Positions 37,373 to 48,185 are shown, counted from the stretch's first letter. The stretch: 64,000 nt of DNA from Aliidiomarina sedimenti (GCF_003986955.1 NZ_PIPN01000006.1:1-64000); one strand, 5' to 3'. Program-made: numbers and translations. Notes: generated by a model not told the origin, from the letters alone.

Positions 37373-38509
37373 ATGCACCGCCTGGTCACCCGATTTTCAT
37401 TTTCCCCTTATATTTTACCCAGTGTTTATGTGCTTCTTACACTGGTTGCTGTCAGTGACGCGTTAACCCGGCAGGGGTTCGCTCATGGGCTGCTTTATAT
37501 CCCCCTGGTTCTGCTCGCAGCGTTCAGTAACCAGCTGCGCCATCTGGCTTTTGTCAGCAGCCTCGCTATTTTGCTGACCTGGGTTGGCCTATGGTGGGCG
37601 CCTTCTCCATCCGCCGGTTTCAGTCTGACATATGTGGTAGCCAATCGCCTGGCAACCACGGTATGTATTCTGGTGGTGGCCGCCCTCAGCTATCTGGCGC
37701 TACGTTATCAGACCCGGCTAAGCCGTCTGTTTGCAAAGCTCAACAAGCAACAACGCCAGTTACGGCGCACCACCCAGTTGGCCAAAGTAAGTCAGTGGAA
37801 TTACAACCGCACTACCGACAGCGTGCGGATGAGCGGCGCCATCGCGCGTTTAACCGGGGTAGCAGATAATCAGTCAATCCCCCGTACCCAGTTCGCCGCC
37901 CGCTTCTTCGGCGAAGGGCGACTCATGCTTGAAGCGATGAAAGAAGCAGAGGCCCTGCCCAACGCACGAAGTTATGAGAACCGCGAAATAGAAGCTGTGT
38001 TTTTGGATAGCAATAGTCGTAAACGCTTTGTCCGTCTGCTCGCACACCAGGAAAAAGACGGCGATGTGCATGGAATTATGCAGGACGTTACCGATCTGCG
38101 TTTAAAAGAAATGCAGATTTCCCAGCAAATGGAGCGCTACAGGACGATTGCAGAGGAAGCGCCGATTATTCTCTGGCAGGCGAATGCCCAGGGAGTAATC
38201 TATGAAGCAAACGACTCCTTAACCTCAACGGTGGGGGGAGACCGCACCGCGGTGGTCGATAAATGGATTGACTATATTCACCCCCAGGATCAGGGTCGCA
38301 CTGTTAGCCAGTGGAACAAATGTTTGCGCTCAGGCCAACCTTTTCGAATGGAGTACCGCCTGCGCCATGAAGATGGCAGCTACGCCTGGTATCTGGCAAC
38401 CGCTAAACCTGAGCGGAACGAACAGAATCAGGTGACTGGCTGGATTGGCGCCACCATCGATATCGATTACCTAAAGAATAATTCGGCCCTGGTCAGCAGC
38501 GAACTATAA
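37373..38509 (+). CDS. Membrane-bound PAS protein without output domain
   Basis: About four transmembrane helices fill residues 10-115. A short coiled linker (RLFAKLNKQQRQLRR) leads to two PAS domains (about 130-245 and 255-370); the second is a PAS_3 type with YRLRHEDGSYAWYLAT and the PAC ending IGATIDID. Such segments normally feed a kinase, GGDEF or MCP output, but the protein stops 15 residues after the last PAS. No kinase frame follows; the next gene is on the other strand. AGAGGA precedes the ATG. Function unknown. Confidence 0.8.
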   Translation: MHRLVTRFSFSPYILPSVYVLLTLVAVSDALTRQGFAHGLLYIPLVLLAAFSNQLRHLAFVSSLAILLTWVGLWWAPSPSAGFSLTYVVANRLATTVCILVVAALSYLALRYQTRLSRLFAKLNKQQRQLRRTTQLAKVSQWNYNRTTDSVRMSGAIARLTGVADNQSIPRTQFAARFFGEGRLMLEAMKEAEALPNARSYENREIEAVFLDSNSRKRFVRLLAHQEKDGDVHGIMQDVTDLRLKEMQISQQMERYRTIAEEAPIILWQANAQGVIYEANDSLTSTVGGDRTAVVDKWIDYIHPQDQGRTVSQWNKCLRSGQPFRMEYRLRHEDGSYAWYLATAKPERNEQNQVTGWIGATIDIDYLKNNSALVSSEL

Positions 38510-38514
38510 AAACC

Positions 38515-38543
38515 ATAAAAAAGGCAGGCCATCCTGGCCTGCC
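38515..38543 (-). terminator. Terminator of aceA
   Basis: GGCAGGCC (38523-38530) pairs with GGCCTGCC (38536-38543) around a 5-base loop; on the minus strand it is followed by six T residues. It serves the minus-strand ace genes and lies at the convergent end with the PAS gene. Confidence 0.8.
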
Positions 38544-38575
38544 CTGTTCAACATCCGCTGTTAGTAAGCAGTTTG

Positions 38576-39901
38576 TTAACCAAACTGCTCTTCTTCCGTA
38601 GAACCAGTTAAGGCGGTGACTGACGAGGTGCCGCCCTGAATGACATTGGTCAGATCATCAAAGTAACCCGTCCCTACTTCCTGCTGGTGAGAAACGAAGG
38701 TATAGCCTTTCTCGGCCGCCGCGAACTCGTTTTGCTGCAGCTTCACGTAGGCAGTCATGTCATTGCGCGCATAGTCATAAGCCAGCTCGAACATGTTGTA
38801 CCACATGTTATGCACACCCGCTAAAGTAATGAACTGGAAGCGATAGCCCATGCTGGCCAGCTCGCGCTGGAACTTCGCAATGGTGGCGTCATCCAGGTTG
38901 CGCTTCCAGTTAAAGGACGGTGAGCAGTTGTATGCCAGCAGTTTACCCGGGTACTTGGCATGAATGGCTTCGGCAAACTGACGCGCCTCATCCAGATCTG
39001 GTTTGGCAGTTTCACACCACAACAGGTCGGCATACGGGGCATAGGCCAGGCCTCTAGAAATGGCCTGCTCGATGCCAGGTTTAACCCGGTAGAAACCTTC
39101 TGCGGTGCGCTCACCGGTAATGAAGTCCTGATCATTCGGATCAACGTCATTGGTAAGTAAGTCCGCTGCGTTGGCATCGGTGCGCGCCAGAATCAGGGTC
39201 GGCACGTCGGCAACATCAGCTGCTAAACGCGCCGCGACTAACTTCTGCACCGCTTCCTGAGTAGGGACCAAAACCTTGCCGCCCATATGGCCGCATTTTT
39301 TCACCGAGGCCAGCTGGTCTTCAAAATGAACACCGGACGCGCCAGCTTTGATCATGCCCTGCATCAGCTCGTAAGCATTCAGAACGCCACCAAAACCCGC
39401 TTCTGCATCGGCCACAATCGGGGCAAAGTAATCGATGTAGTTGTCCTCTTCGGCGTGGACCCCTTTCGACCATTGGATCTGATCCGCACGACTGAACGAA
39501 TTATTAATCCGGCGTACCACTTCCGGTACTGAATCGACCGGGTACAACGACTGATCCGGGTACATAGTGCCCGAGGTATTGTTGTCCGCCGCAACTTGCC
39601 AGCCTGATAAGTAAATCGCCTGAATGCCTGCTTTGACCTGCTGTACTGCCTGGCCACCGGTTAAGGCACCCAGTGCGTTGACATAGTTTTTGCCGAACTT
39701 CTCCTGTGCTTCACCGTTGACCAGGCGCCACAGTTTATTGGCACCGCGTTTGGCCAGGGTATGCTCGACCTTCACCGAGCCGCGTAGCCGAACCACGTCC
39801 TCTGCACTGTAAGTTCGCTCAACACCTTCCCAGCGCGGATCTGTCGCCCACTCGTGTTCCAGTTCGCGCACTGCTTGTTGAAAATCAGTTGAAGTTGCCA
39901 T
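38576..39901 (-). CDS. aceA: Isocitrate lyase
   Basis: First enzyme of the glyoxylate shunt: isocitrate to glyoxylate and succinate. The catalytic motif KKCGHMGGK (Cys203) and [19 protein letters not shown] are present; length 441 aa, close to E. coli (434). It is the last gene of aceK-aceB-aceA, 87 bases after aceB, with a terminator behind it. Confidence 0.97.
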   Translation of the reverse strand: MATSTDFQQAVRELEHEWATDPRWEGVERTYSAEDVVRLRGSVKVEHTLAKRGANKLWRLVNGEAQEKFGKNYVNALGALTGGQAVQQVKAGIQAIYLSGWQVAADNNTSGTMYPDQSLYPVDSVPEVVRRINNSFSRADQIQWSKGVHAEEDNYIDYFAPIVADAEAGFGGVLNAYELMQGMIKAGASGVHFEDQLASVKKCGHMGGKVLVPTQEAVQKLVAARLAADVADVPTLILARTDANAADLLTNDVDPNDQDFITGERTAEGFYRVKPGIEQAISRGLAYAPYADLLWCETAKPDLDEARQFAEAIHAKYPGKLLAYNCSPSFNWKRNLDDATIAKFQRELASMGYRFQFITLAGVHNMWYNMFELAYDYARNDMTAYVKLQQNEFAAAEKGYTFVSHQQEVGTGYFDDLTNVIQGGTSSVTALTGSTEEEQFG

Positions 39902-39988
39902 AGTAAAAGTCCTGTTGTTGTTAGCTGCCAGAGCAGCGAATACTAAAAGTTATTAGTTGGTAGTAGTTATCAGTAGAAACGGCGCTGG

Positions 39989-41578
39989 CTAATCAAGTAA
40001 CTGATAACCAGGCAGGGTTAGGAAGTCATCGAGTTGGTCTGCCACTGTCAGGCGGGCAAATAACTCTACAGCCGGGGCGAAATTCTCCGCCTCCCAGCGT
40101 GTTTCGCCGACCTCGTTGCGAACCACCTCGGCTTCCTCAGCCAGCATGCTTTCGAACAGTTCGCGCGTTACGGTGCGCCCGTCACTCAGCAGCTGGGCGT
40201 GAGTAATCCATTGCCAGATTGAGGTCCGCGAAATTTCCGCTGTCGCCGCATCTTCCATCAGACCGTATATAGGTACACAGCCTTTGCCTGAAATCCAGGC
40301 CGCAATGTATTGCACCGAGACCCGGATATTGGCCCGCATGCCCTGCTCAGTGCGTTCACCCTCACATGGCTGCAGCAGCAACGCCTGGTCAATGTCAGTG
40401 TCATTTTCGCGCAGCACCTGCAACTGGTTGTCGCTATCACCGAGGTAACGCTGATAGACCTCCTTCACCGTTGCTGCCAGACCGGGATGAGCGATCCAGG
40501 TGCCATCATGACCGTTGCCAAATTCCTGCTCTTTGTCCGCTTTGACTTTGGCCAGAATACGTTCGTTTTCGGCCTCGTCTTTGCTTGGAATAAAGGCCGC
40601 CATGCCTCCCATCGCCAGCGCTCCGCGCTTGTGACAAGTTTGAATCAACAACCGTGAGTAGGCATTCAGAAATGGTTTATCCATGCTGACGACCTGGCGG
40701 TCAGGCAATACTCGATCGGCATGAGCCCGCAAGGTTTTGATGTAACTGAAAATGTAATCCCAGCGGCCACAGTTGAGCGCGACAATGTGCTCTTTCAGTG
40801 CATGCAGGATCTCATGCATCTGGAACACAGCAGGCAGGGTTTCGATAAGCACCGTGGCACGAATGGTGCCGCGCTTAAGCTCGAAGTAGTCCTCAGTAAA
40901 GGTGAATACCTTTGACCACCAGGCAGCCTCGCGGCTGTGTTGAAGTTTCGGCAGGTAGAAATAAACGCCGCTGCCATTTGCCAGCCGCTGCTGATGGTTA
41001 TGAAAGACATACATAGCAAAGTCGAGTAGTGCCCCAGGCAGCGGTTTACCCTGATGCAGAATATGTTTTTCAGGTAAATGCAGGCCACGCACACGGGCAA
41101 TCAGCAACGCAGGGTTCTCGTTTAGCTGATAACGTTTGCCCTTGGCCGTGTCTTCAAAGCTGATTTCACCGCGGTTAGCGTCGCGCAGATTGAGCTGCCC
41201 GTCGATAAGGCCATCCCAGGTCGGCGACTGAGCATCCTCAAAGTCAGCCATAAACACATCCACATCCGCATTTAAGGCATTAATTACCATCTTGCGGTCG
41301 ACAGGACCGGTGATCTCGAGGCGTCGTTTCTGCAAGTCGCGGGGGATCTCAGCCACTCGCCAGTCACTGTCCCGAATAGCCGCCGTCGCGGGGTCGAAGT
41401 CTGGTAACTCACCGTTGTCGTAGCGGGCTTGATCCGCTTCCCGCTGGGCAAGCAGCGCCGGTATCTCGCCGGCGAAATGCGTCGCCAGTTGGTTGAGGAA
41501 TTCAACCGCGCTGGCGGTAAATATCTGCTCGCTGGCTGCTGTAGCTGGTTTGGTAAACTTCAGTTGTGTATCGCTCAT
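39989..41578 (-). CDS. aceB: Malate synthase A
   Basis: Condenses glyoxylate with acetyl-CoA to malate. The A-type blocks FMADFEDAQSPTWDGLIDGQ (shortened), VLIETLPAVFQMHEIL and LNCGRWDYIFSYIK are present. I use ATG 41578 (MSDTQLKF, 529 aa) rather than the TTG at 41590. It lies between aceK and aceA and is co-directional with both. Confidence 0.96.
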   Translation of the reverse strand: MSDTQLKFTKPATAASEQIFTASAVEFLNQLATHFAGEIPALLAQREADQARYDNGELPDFDPATAAIRDSDWRVAEIPRDLQKRRLEITGPVDRKMVINALNADVDVFMADFEDAQSPTWDGLIDGQLNLRDANRGEISFEDTAKGKRYQLNENPALLIARVRGLHLPEKHILHQGKPLPGALLDFAMYVFHNHQQRLANGSGVYFYLPKLQHSREAAWWSKVFTFTEDYFELKRGTIRATVLIETLPAVFQMHEILHALKEHIVALNCGRWDYIFSYIKTLRAHADRVLPDRQVVSMDKPFLNAYSRLLIQTCHKRGALAMGGMAAFIPSKDEAENERILAKVKADKEQEFGNGHDGTWIAHPGLAATVKEVYQRYLGDSDNQLQVLRENDTDIDQALLLQPCEGERTEQGMRANIRVSVQYIAAWISGKGCVPIYGLMEDAATAEISRTSIWQWITHAQLLSDGRTVTRELFESMLAEEAEVVRNEVGETRWEAENFAPAVELFARLTVADQLDDFLTLPGYQLLD

Positions 41579-41693
41579 AACTTCATCCAAGTTGTTACGT
41601 CGTTGTTAACCTGGATTGAGCATAGCGCTGAGATTTATATCAATGAAATTTATAGTTTATATGACAGCCATTTCTTCTGTGAATTTATAAACG

Positions 41694-43424
41694 TCATTCA
41701 CCAGACTTATAGCGCGGAAAACGAAGCTGGCTGGGGTATGGAAAGATATCGGCAACTTCACCCTGCCGAATACTGCTTTGGAGCGACTGCCAATACTCTG
41801 CCTCAAGTAAGTCGGGATGCTGCTCGGTGAATATCGCCCGCAGCTTAGGTTTGGCAAATACATAGGTTGCCAGCTGCTGTGGAAACACATCGTGCGGGCC
41901 AACCGAAACTGATTCACTATCCATTAGCAGGTCCTGTTGATCTTTCGCTTTTGGCATGGCACGGAAGTTCATGCTCGTCAGGTACTGCACTTCGTCGTAA
42001 TCATAAAACACCACCCGGCGCCCGCGGGTAACGCCAAAGTTTTTCAACAACATATCACCGGGAAAGATATTCGCCGCCAGCATATCTTTCAGTGCCCGCC
42101 CGTAATCATCAAGAATGGCGCGGGTTTCTTCCTCATCCGCATACTCAAGATAGATATTCAGCGGCGTCAGGCGTTTTTCAATATATAAATGACGAATGAT
42201 CAGAGTGTCCCCTTCTATTTTCATCGACTCGCCAATACTCGACTCCAATTCTGCCAGCAGGTCAGCAGAGATCCGGTTAAGCGGCAATGCCACATCAGAA
42301 TACTCGATGGTATCCGCCATCCGTCCAACCCGGTCATGGCGCTTAACCAACTGATAGCGCGCAACCACAGTGTCACGCCCGAACTCTTTGGTGCTGCCAA
42401 AGCGGTCACGGATAACTTTGAACACATAAGGGAAGGACGGCAAGGTAAACACCATCATCACCAGGCCTCGAATACCCGGCGCCGCTACCATCTGATCGTC
42501 ACTGCGCTGCAGGTGAAGCAGCAGTTCGCGGTAAAACTCGGTTTTTCCCTGCTTGTGCAGGCCAATGGCGGAATACAAATCGGCTTTGCTTTTGCGTGGT
42601 AACAGGCTCTGTAAAAAGCGCACCAAGGCCGAAGGCGCCTGCGCCCGGACCATAAAATAAGCCCGTGCAAAACTGAAGATAACGCTCAAATGTTGCGGGT
42701 CTGTCAGTAAGGCGTCAACCAGCAGATGTCCGTCGTTGCCGCGAAGCACAGGCACAATGAACGGGTAAGAACGTTCGGTGGTGACAATCCGGCCAATCAC
42801 ATAGGCCGCTTTGTTGCGGTAAAAGGGGTGCTTAAGCACATCCAGGCGCAGCTGGTGTGCCTGCAGGTTATGTTGCCGCGTTTGCTCGCTGAAGGCCCGG
42901 CGTAATCGTTCGACATCCTCTTTCAGATCAGCAAAGGGCGCTGCAAAGCCAATGTCCTGAATAATTTGCAGCAGCGTCTCAGGCACCCCATGTTCGACCG
43001 GAAAATAGGAACGATACTCGGCCTCGACGGGCACCGGAATGCGCCCCTCAATCGTCGTTTCAACAAAGATAAACTGATTGTGAAAATAGCGGCGATGGAA
43101 CAACTTACAAAACACTGAATTAAAAAAGGTTTCCGCTAATTCGGCCTGCGGATGAAAGCTCAACAGCCCGATATAGTCCTGTTTTACCTGTTGCCACAAT
43201 TCGCTGTCAGGCGACCCGCTCGGCAACTGGGTGGTTAGTTCCCCGACACATTCAGCCACCCGTTCGTCATAATAAGAAATACGTTCACGCGACAGATGCT
43301 GTAAACCCAGCCAGTCCCCCTGCTGGAAACGCTGACCCGCATCATCAGTCAGTTCACCGAAGATCCGGTAGTGGCGTTGAAATCCTTGTAAAATCAAACG
43401 GGCAATGCGGTTTGCCTGAGCCAT
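41694..43424 (-). CDS. aceK: Isocitrate dehydrogenase kinase/phosphatase
   Basis: Bifunctional enzyme that turns isocitrate dehydrogenase off by phosphorylation, sending carbon into the glyoxylate shunt. It aligns over its full 576 aa with AceK (E. coli 578), including the kinase-like C-terminal half with RVVFYDYDEVQYL. In enterobacteria the order is aceB-aceA-aceK; here aceK comes first, next to a divergent LysR gene. Confidence 0.96.
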   Translation of the reverse strand: MAQANRIARLILQGFQRHYRIFGELTDDAGQRFQQGDWLGLQHLSRERISYYDERVAECVGELTTQLPSGSPDSELWQQVKQDYIGLLSFHPQAELAETFFNSVFCKLFHRRYFHNQFIFVETTIEGRIPVPVEAEYRSYFPVEHGVPETLLQIIQDIGFAAPFADLKEDVERLRRAFSEQTRQHNLQAHQLRLDVLKHPFYRNKAAYVIGRIVTTERSYPFIVPVLRGNDGHLLVDALLTDPQHLSVIFSFARAYFMVRAQAPSALVRFLQSLLPRKSKADLYSAIGLHKQGKTEFYRELLLHLQRSDDQMVAAPGIRGLVMMVFTLPSFPYVFKVIRDRFGSTKEFGRDTVVARYQLVKRHDRVGRMADTIEYSDVALPLNRISADLLAELESSIGESMKIEGDTLIIRHLYIEKRLTPLNIYLEYADEEETRAILDDYGRALKDMLAANIFPGDMLLKNFGVTRGRRVVFYDYDEVQYLTSMNFRAMPKAKDQQDLLMDSESVSVGPHDVFPQQLATYVFAKPKLRAIFTEQHPDLLEAEYWQSLQSSIRQGEVADIFPYPSQLRFPRYKSGE

Positions 43425-43449
43425 GTCAGCCTCTTTTTGTGATTGTTTT

Positions 43450-43463
43450 TTAGCGCTTGCTAA
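43450..43463. promoter_or_regulatory. Inverted repeat in the aceK / LysR divergent gap
   Basis: TTAGC-GCTT-GCTAA lies in the 104-base gap, near a TATAAT (43471-43476) that could serve the plus-strand LysR gene. It may be an operator for the LysR protein or another regulator; unproven. Confidence 0.35.
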
Positions 43464-43528
43464 GGCACCCTATAATTCACTTTGCTTATGTAACTTAGCA
43501 TTTAACATTAAAGAAGTTTATTGTATCT

Positions 43529-44464
43529 ATGAACCAGTTTCGTCATATCGATCTCAATTTGCTGGTCTATCTGGACGCATTATTACGCGAGCGTAATGTG
43601 ACCCGCGCGGCTGAGCAGCTCAACATTACTCAGCCAGCTATGAGCAACGGCTTGAAGCGGCTGCGCACGCTTCTTAATGACCCTATTCTGGTGCGCACCA
43701 GCGAAGGCATGATGCCCACTGAGCGAGCCCTGGAAATGCAGTCTCAGGTGCGGCAGATTCTATATAGTGTGGAAGAGGTTATTCAGCCGTCGCGCACCTT
43801 TGTCGCCGCGGAAAGTGAACGTGTGTTCCGCATTATGATTTCAGACTATGCCGCTTCTACCTTGATGGCGCCGCTGCTGGGTGCCTTACGTGAGCAGGCA
43901 CCGCAGGTCACTATTGACCTGATGACACCCAGTGACGTCAGCTTTCACGACGTCGAAAACGGCAAGGTCGACATCGCCGTGAATCGCTTTGACGAGCTGC
44001 CGCAGTCATTCCATCAAAAGCTGTTATGGAAAGATGACTTCGCCTGTCTGCTACATAAAGAGCATCCACTGATCAACAACTACACCCTCGATGAGTACCT
44101 CAACGCACGCCACTCCTGGGTCAGTAAAACGGGTTTTGGGGTCGGCATCGGGATGGACCCGAACGACGTGCAGAAGCTGGGCTGGGTAGATGAAGCACTC
44201 AATCGCTTAGGCCATCAACGCCGGATCAAAGTGTTTACCCGTAACTACCATGTTGCCATGTATCTGGCCAAGGAAGGGCTCATCGCCACCCTGCCGCGCA
44301 AAGCGGCAATGCTGTACGAAGACAGTCCTGACCTGGTATTACGCGAACCACCCTTTGCTATCCCGGAAATTGAATTAAAAATGATCTGGAGCCCGCTGTT
44401 GCAACATGACGACGGCCATCGCTGGTTCCGCCAACTGGTCGCTGAAGTCGCCGCACGCTGCTAA
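43529..44464 (+). CDS. LysR-family transcriptional regulator
   Basis: An N-terminal winged helix-turn-helix (RNVTRAAEQLNITQPAMSNGL, shortened) precedes a substrate-binding domain over 311 aa. The start FRHIDLNLLVYLDALL and the PSDVSFHDVENGKVDIAVNRF region place it in the NodD/SyrM-like group. Divergent placement from aceK suggests it controls the glyoxylate genes, but the effector is unknown. Confidence 0.88.
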   Translation: MNQFRHIDLNLLVYLDALLRERNVTRAAEQLNITQPAMSNGLKRLRTLLNDPILVRTSEGMMPTERALEMQSQVRQILYSVEEVIQPSRTFVAAESERVFRIMISDYAASTLMAPLLGALREQAPQVTIDLMTPSDVSFHDVENGKVDIAVNRFDELPQSFHQKLLWKDDFACLLHKEHPLINNYTLDEYLNARHSWVSKTGFGVGIGMDPNDVQKLGWVDEALNRLGHQRRIKVFTRNYHVAMYLAKEGLIATLPRKAAMLYEDSPDLVLREPPFAIPEIELKMIWSPLLQHDDGHRWFRQLVAEVAARC

Positions 44465-44480
44465 GGGAGCCGTGGCTCCC
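44465..44480. terminator. Hairpin between convergent LysR and MCP genes
   Basis: GGGAGCC-GT-GGCTCCC directly follows the LysR stop. The stem is perfect but no T run follows on either strand, so termination would be weak or Rho-aided. Confidence 0.4.
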
Positions 44481-44500
44481 CAGCATGTCCGCCAGACTTT

Positions 44501-46531
44501 TTATACCGTAAAGCGTGCTGCCAGCCCGCGCAGGCTATCCGCCACTCTGCCCAGCTCGGCACTGGCCTCTGTCATCTTCGCCGACCCTTCCGCTGAACGC
44601 GTCGACATATCATTGATGCCATTAATATTGGTCTGGATTTCCTGAGTCACACTAGCCAGTTCTTCAGAGGCGGTGGCAACCTGATCGTTAATATCCGTCA
44701 TCTCACCCATCGAGCTACGAATAACATCCAGCGCCGTACTCGCCTGGGCTGATTTATCCAGGGTTTGCACCACCTGTGCCTGTGAACTGGTCATGACGTT
44801 CACTGCACTTTGGGTTTCCTGTTGCAGACCCTGAATAATGCTCTGAATATTAAGCGTCGAGTCCTGGGTTTTCTGCGCTAATGAACGCACTTCATCTGCC
44901 ACCACAGCGAAGCCTCTGCCCTGTTCACCAGCACGGGCCGCTTCAATTGCCGCGTTGAGCGCAAGTAAGTTGGTTTGTTCTGCAATATTTTCGATCACTT
45001 CCAGGACTGTGCCAATTTCATGACTCTTCGCTTCGACGCCTTGCACCACACTGGCGGCGCGTTCGACTTCATCAGCAACCTGTTGAATCGCCTGAGCTGT
45101 TTCTTTAAAAGCCTGCTCGGCCTCGTCCGTACGGCTCTGCACCTGTTGGGTGGTTTCAAAGGCTTTTGCAGCGCTATCCGCGATTCCCTGAACCGTCGAC
45201 ACCACTTGTGAAATCGCGGTCACGGTTTGCTCAATCGCCTGCTCCTGCTCCTGAATCAAATCATTCGCATCGCCAGCAATAGCAGTGGTGTTATCTGCCG
45301 AGCGACTCAGCGAGCTGCTCGCCTCAGTGATCTCGGCCAGCAAGTCACGCAGTTTATCTGCCATCACCAGCATAGCGCGCAGCACGCCTCGCTCATCGCC
45401 TTGCGCCTCAACCCGTAAATCACCCTCTGCAATTTGCGTCGCAATTTCCTGCATCTGTGAAGGTTCACCGCCAAGTGGCCGCGTCACGGCATGGGTGACC
45501 CAAATGCCAAGTACAATAGCGAGAATAAAGGCAACCACCACGATGGTAAGAATAATCCAGAACGCCTGGTTCACCGTTTCGCGAGCATCCGTCGCGGCTG
45601 ATGAGTTGAGCGAGTCCGCCGCACTCTCGACGTCATCGAGAGCAAAATTAACGGCATCAACTTCGTTCACCATATCGTCGAGCGACAGACGAACAGTTTC
45701 TGAAATTTGCAGTTGCTCTTCGTATAAATCGAACAGCAGTCCCTCGGCAAACGCCAGTCGCTGCCATTCCTCCAGCAATTCCTCCACCGAGACTGCCACA
45801 GCACGCAAGTCAGCATCGTCGCTCGCCATCACCGTTTCGAGTGGAAACTCGAAGATCATAAACACCTGTTCCAGTTCTTCGCGCAAGGGTCGTGCCGCCC
45901 GCACATGGGACTGACTCAGAAGGTCACGGGTCAGATACTGCACCTCCATCACCAGGCTTTGCAGGTTGACCGCGGCAGAGGTCAGCTCGACGTCTTGCAG
46001 CAGTTGCTCTGCCTGATACGAAATGTCCCCGAGCTCGCCTGTCAGAAACGCCGCCGTGCGGTCAAACTCATTTAAACGCCGCGCCACGTCGGCCTCAACC
46101 GCTATCAGCTCTTGTTGGTGAGCAAACACCACCATCGCTTCCTGTTCAAAGGCCTCACGTGCGGTCTGCGCATCTTCAAGCGATGCCTGCAGTGCCTCGT
46201 CAGTAACCAGCTCGCTAAGGCGCCGGTAGCTGGTAGCAAAAACCTCGCTGGCAATCTCAAAATCCTGTTGCAGTTCACCCAATTCGCTAATTGAGTGAGT
46301 GGTCAGCGCCCGCCCGACCAACGCGTTGGCTGAATACATCGCATTTTTTAGCTGAGCCGCCGTGGTTACTGTCGGTGTTGTGGTATCGCTGACATAGACC
46401 AGGTTTTGTTCTACGTCGTCCATAAAATGGAGACCCGCCAGACCCACCGCGGCGACCAGGATAGCGACCGCAATGAAGCCTGCTATGATCCGCGCTGAAA
46501 TCTTTTTCATTAACTGTTGAAGTCCGTGCAT
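44501..46531 (-). CDS. Methyl-accepting chemotaxis protein
   Basis: Inner-membrane receptor. A transmembrane helix at about 13-35, a large helical periplasmic domain (about 36-325), a second helix at about 328-350, a HAMP domain ([16 protein letters not shown]...) and the cytoplasmic signalling domain with the hairpin tip [20 protein letters not shown] are visible. At 676 aa its sensor part is larger than a four-helix bundle type. No C-terminal NWETF pentapeptide is present. GGGGA precedes the ATG. Ligand unknown. Confidence 0.93.
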   Translation of the reverse strand: MHGLQQLMKKISARIIAGFIAVAILVAAVGLAGLHFMDDVEQNLVYVSDTTTPTVTTAAQLKNAMYSANALVGRALTTHSISELGELQQDFEIASEVFATSYRRLSELVTDEALQASLEDAQTAREAFEQEAMVVFAHQQELIAVEADVARRLNEFDRTAAFLTGELGDISYQAEQLLQDVELTSAAVNLQSLVMEVQYLTRDLLSQSHVRAARPLREELEQVFMIFEFPLETVMASDDADLRAVAVSVEELLEEWQRLAFAEGLLFDLYEEQLQISETVRLSLDDMVNEVDAVNFALDDVESAADSLNSSAATDARETVNQAFWIILTIVVVAFILAIVLGIWVTHAVTRPLGGEPSQMQEIATQIAEGDLRVEAQGDERGVLRAMLVMADKLRDLLAEITEASSSLSRSADNTTAIAGDANDLIQEQEQAIEQTVTAISQVVSTVQGIADSAAKAFETTQQVQSRTDEAEQAFKETAQAIQQVADEVERAASVVQGVEAKSHEIGTVLEVIENIAEQTNLLALNAAIEAARAGEQGRGFAVVADEVRSLAQKTQDSTLNIQSIIQGLQQETQSAVNVMTSSQAQVVQTLDKSAQASTALDVIRSSMGEMTDINDQVATASEELASVTQEIQTNINGINDMSTRSAEGSAKMTEASAELGRVADSLRGLAARFTV

Positions 46532-46747
46532 GACATCCCCTGGTTTTTATTGTTTTTAGGTTTATTTTTTTGTTTGTAAGCGAGTCGCAATGCTGCGTTT
46601 TTTCCTACGCTACCCGCTGAACGTACTTTTTGTAAAGGCCAGTATATCGAATGCTTTTATCAGATGTTAGCGACAATTAGCTGAATAAAACCGCAAACAG
46701 ACCGCCTTTTGCGCTGCATCAAGCGCACCACCCCTGCGCTATTTTTG

Positions 46748-46775
46748 TTGCACTGGCTGCACCATTGAGTATGCT
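46748..46775 (+). promoter_or_regulatory. Candidate sigma-70 promoter before the GAF kinase gene
   Basis: TTGCAC (46748-46753), 16-base spacer, TATGCT (46770-46775), 36 bases upstream of the start codon. The rest of the 279-base gap 46532-46810 is AT-rich and shows no further clear element. Confidence 0.45.
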
Positions 46776-46810
46776 AAACAAATGCCTACCCATCAGGAAT
46801 TAATCAGTCG

Positions 46811-48184
46811 ATGACCTTGCTTAATCATCTGGATGATAAGCTGCTCTATGTATCTCAGTCCGCTACTATCGACAGTGGCGATCTTGATGCTGCCGGCGAG
46901 TTACTGCTGAGCAGCCTGGCTGACGGGCTGCAAATCGAGAGGGTGAGCATTTGGTTTTTTAACCGCAAGGGCACTGCTCTCACCGTCAAACTGGCACTCC
47001 ACCACGGTCAGTTTAGCCAGAAAGGAGCCTTTGAGATCACTCGCCAGGCGTTCCCCCGCTACTTTGCCGCGTTACACAGTGAACGCGCTATTATTGCTGA
47101 CGATGCCCACCATCACCCGGCCACTCTGGAGTTCAGCGACGACTACCTGCAAGCGGAAGGGATAAGTTCAATGCTGGATGCCCCCATTCGTCACCGTGGT
47201 GAAATGGTCGGTATTGTCTGTGCTGAGCACACCGGTGACGGGCGCCAGTGGACCGCCCCCGAAGTGCGCTTTGTTGCCGCTCACGCCGACCTTTACGGGC
47301 GGGCCTTGTCTGCCTGCGAGCGCAACCTTTACGAGCGTCAGCTTATTCAACAGAATGCTGCCCTTGAACAGCAGGTGCAGGAACGCACCGCCAAGTTGCT
47401 GGAAGCGGAAAAAATGGCGGCACTGGGTAAACTGGTTGCGGGTGTGGCCCATGAGGTCAACACCCCTCTTGGCGTAGCGGTCACTGCTATTAGTCACTGT
47501 GAAGAAATGCGCGGTCGGCTGCAGCGGTCGTTCGATGACAAAGCACTCACCCACACCCAGCTCAATGACTACCTTAGCGAAACAGCCCAGGCATACGGCT
47601 TGCTAAGCAACAATTTGCGCCGGGCCAGTACCTTAGTGCAGAATTTTAAACGTACCGCAGTGGACCAGTCGCATTTTGAACTTTCGACCTTCTTACTTGG
47701 GCCCTATCTGCATACCATTGTGGCCAGTCTGCGCCCGTTATTAAAACGTTATGCACCTCAGGTGGTCATTGACTGCCCGAGTGATTTAGAAGTGACGACC
47801 TACCCTGGTGCGCTGGCGCAAATTTTCACCAACCTGATTACCAACACCTGTGAGCATGCGTTTGCAGAATCCGGCCAGCTTCGCTCACCGCGCATCGATA
47901 TCCACTGTGAGCATGATGAACAGGTGCTTTACTGCATTTACCGGGATAATGGGAAAGGCATGTCCGGCAGTAACTTAGAACACGCCTTTGAGCCGTTTTT
48001 TACGACCAACCGCACCGGGGGTGGGTCTGGGCTCGGTCTGTCGATTGTGTTCAATCTGGTCCATCAGCAATTAGGAGGTGAACTGGCGTTAAGCAGCCAG
48101 CCCGGCCAGGGGCTCACCGTTAGCATGCAGTTGCCGCTCAATTACCGGCGCGTCGCCGGTGAAAAAGCATCACATTCAGCATGA
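46811..48184 (+). CDS. GAF-domain sensor histidine kinase
   Basis: A GAF domain (about 20-170) is followed by a short coiled coil, a HisKA domain with H-box VAHEVNTPLG and a HATPase_c domain with DNGKGM and GGGSGLGLSIVFNL. No transmembrane segment, so it is cytoplasmic. No response regulator is adjacent; the nearest receiver proteins are in the convergent operon downstream. The HEVNTPLG box is a variant of HEINNPL. Confidence 0.87.
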   Translation: MTLLNHLDDKLLYVSQSATIDSGDLDAAGELLLSSLADGLQIERVSIWFFNRKGTALTVKLALHHGQFSQKGAFEITRQAFPRYFAALHSERAIIADDAHHHPATLEFSDDYLQAEGISSMLDAPIRHRGEMVGIVCAEHTGDGRQWTAPEVRFVAAHADLYGRALSACERNLYERQLIQQNAALEQQVQERTAKLLEAEKMAALGKLVAGVAHEVNTPLGVAVTAISHCEEMRGRLQRSFDDKALTHTQLNDYLSETAQAYGLLSNNLRRASTLVQNFKRTAVDQSHFELSTFLLGPYLHTIVASLRPLLKRYAPQVVIDCPSDLEVTTYPGALAQIFTNLITNTCEHAFAESGQLRSPRIDIHCEHDEQVLYCIYRDNGKGMSGSNLEHAFEPFFTTNRTGGGSGLGLSIVFNLVHQQLGGELALSSQPGQGLTVSMQLPLNYRRVAGEKASHSA

Positions 48185-48185
48185 G

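Noticed and set aside
36959-37378. A 139-codon minus-strand frame across the tRNA-Phe region
   Set aside because: It is the antisense of the tRNA gene and its fragment (RNRTTDTRIFNPLLYRLSYPG-like translation is a well-known false protein); the real features are the tRNA, hairpins and terminators.
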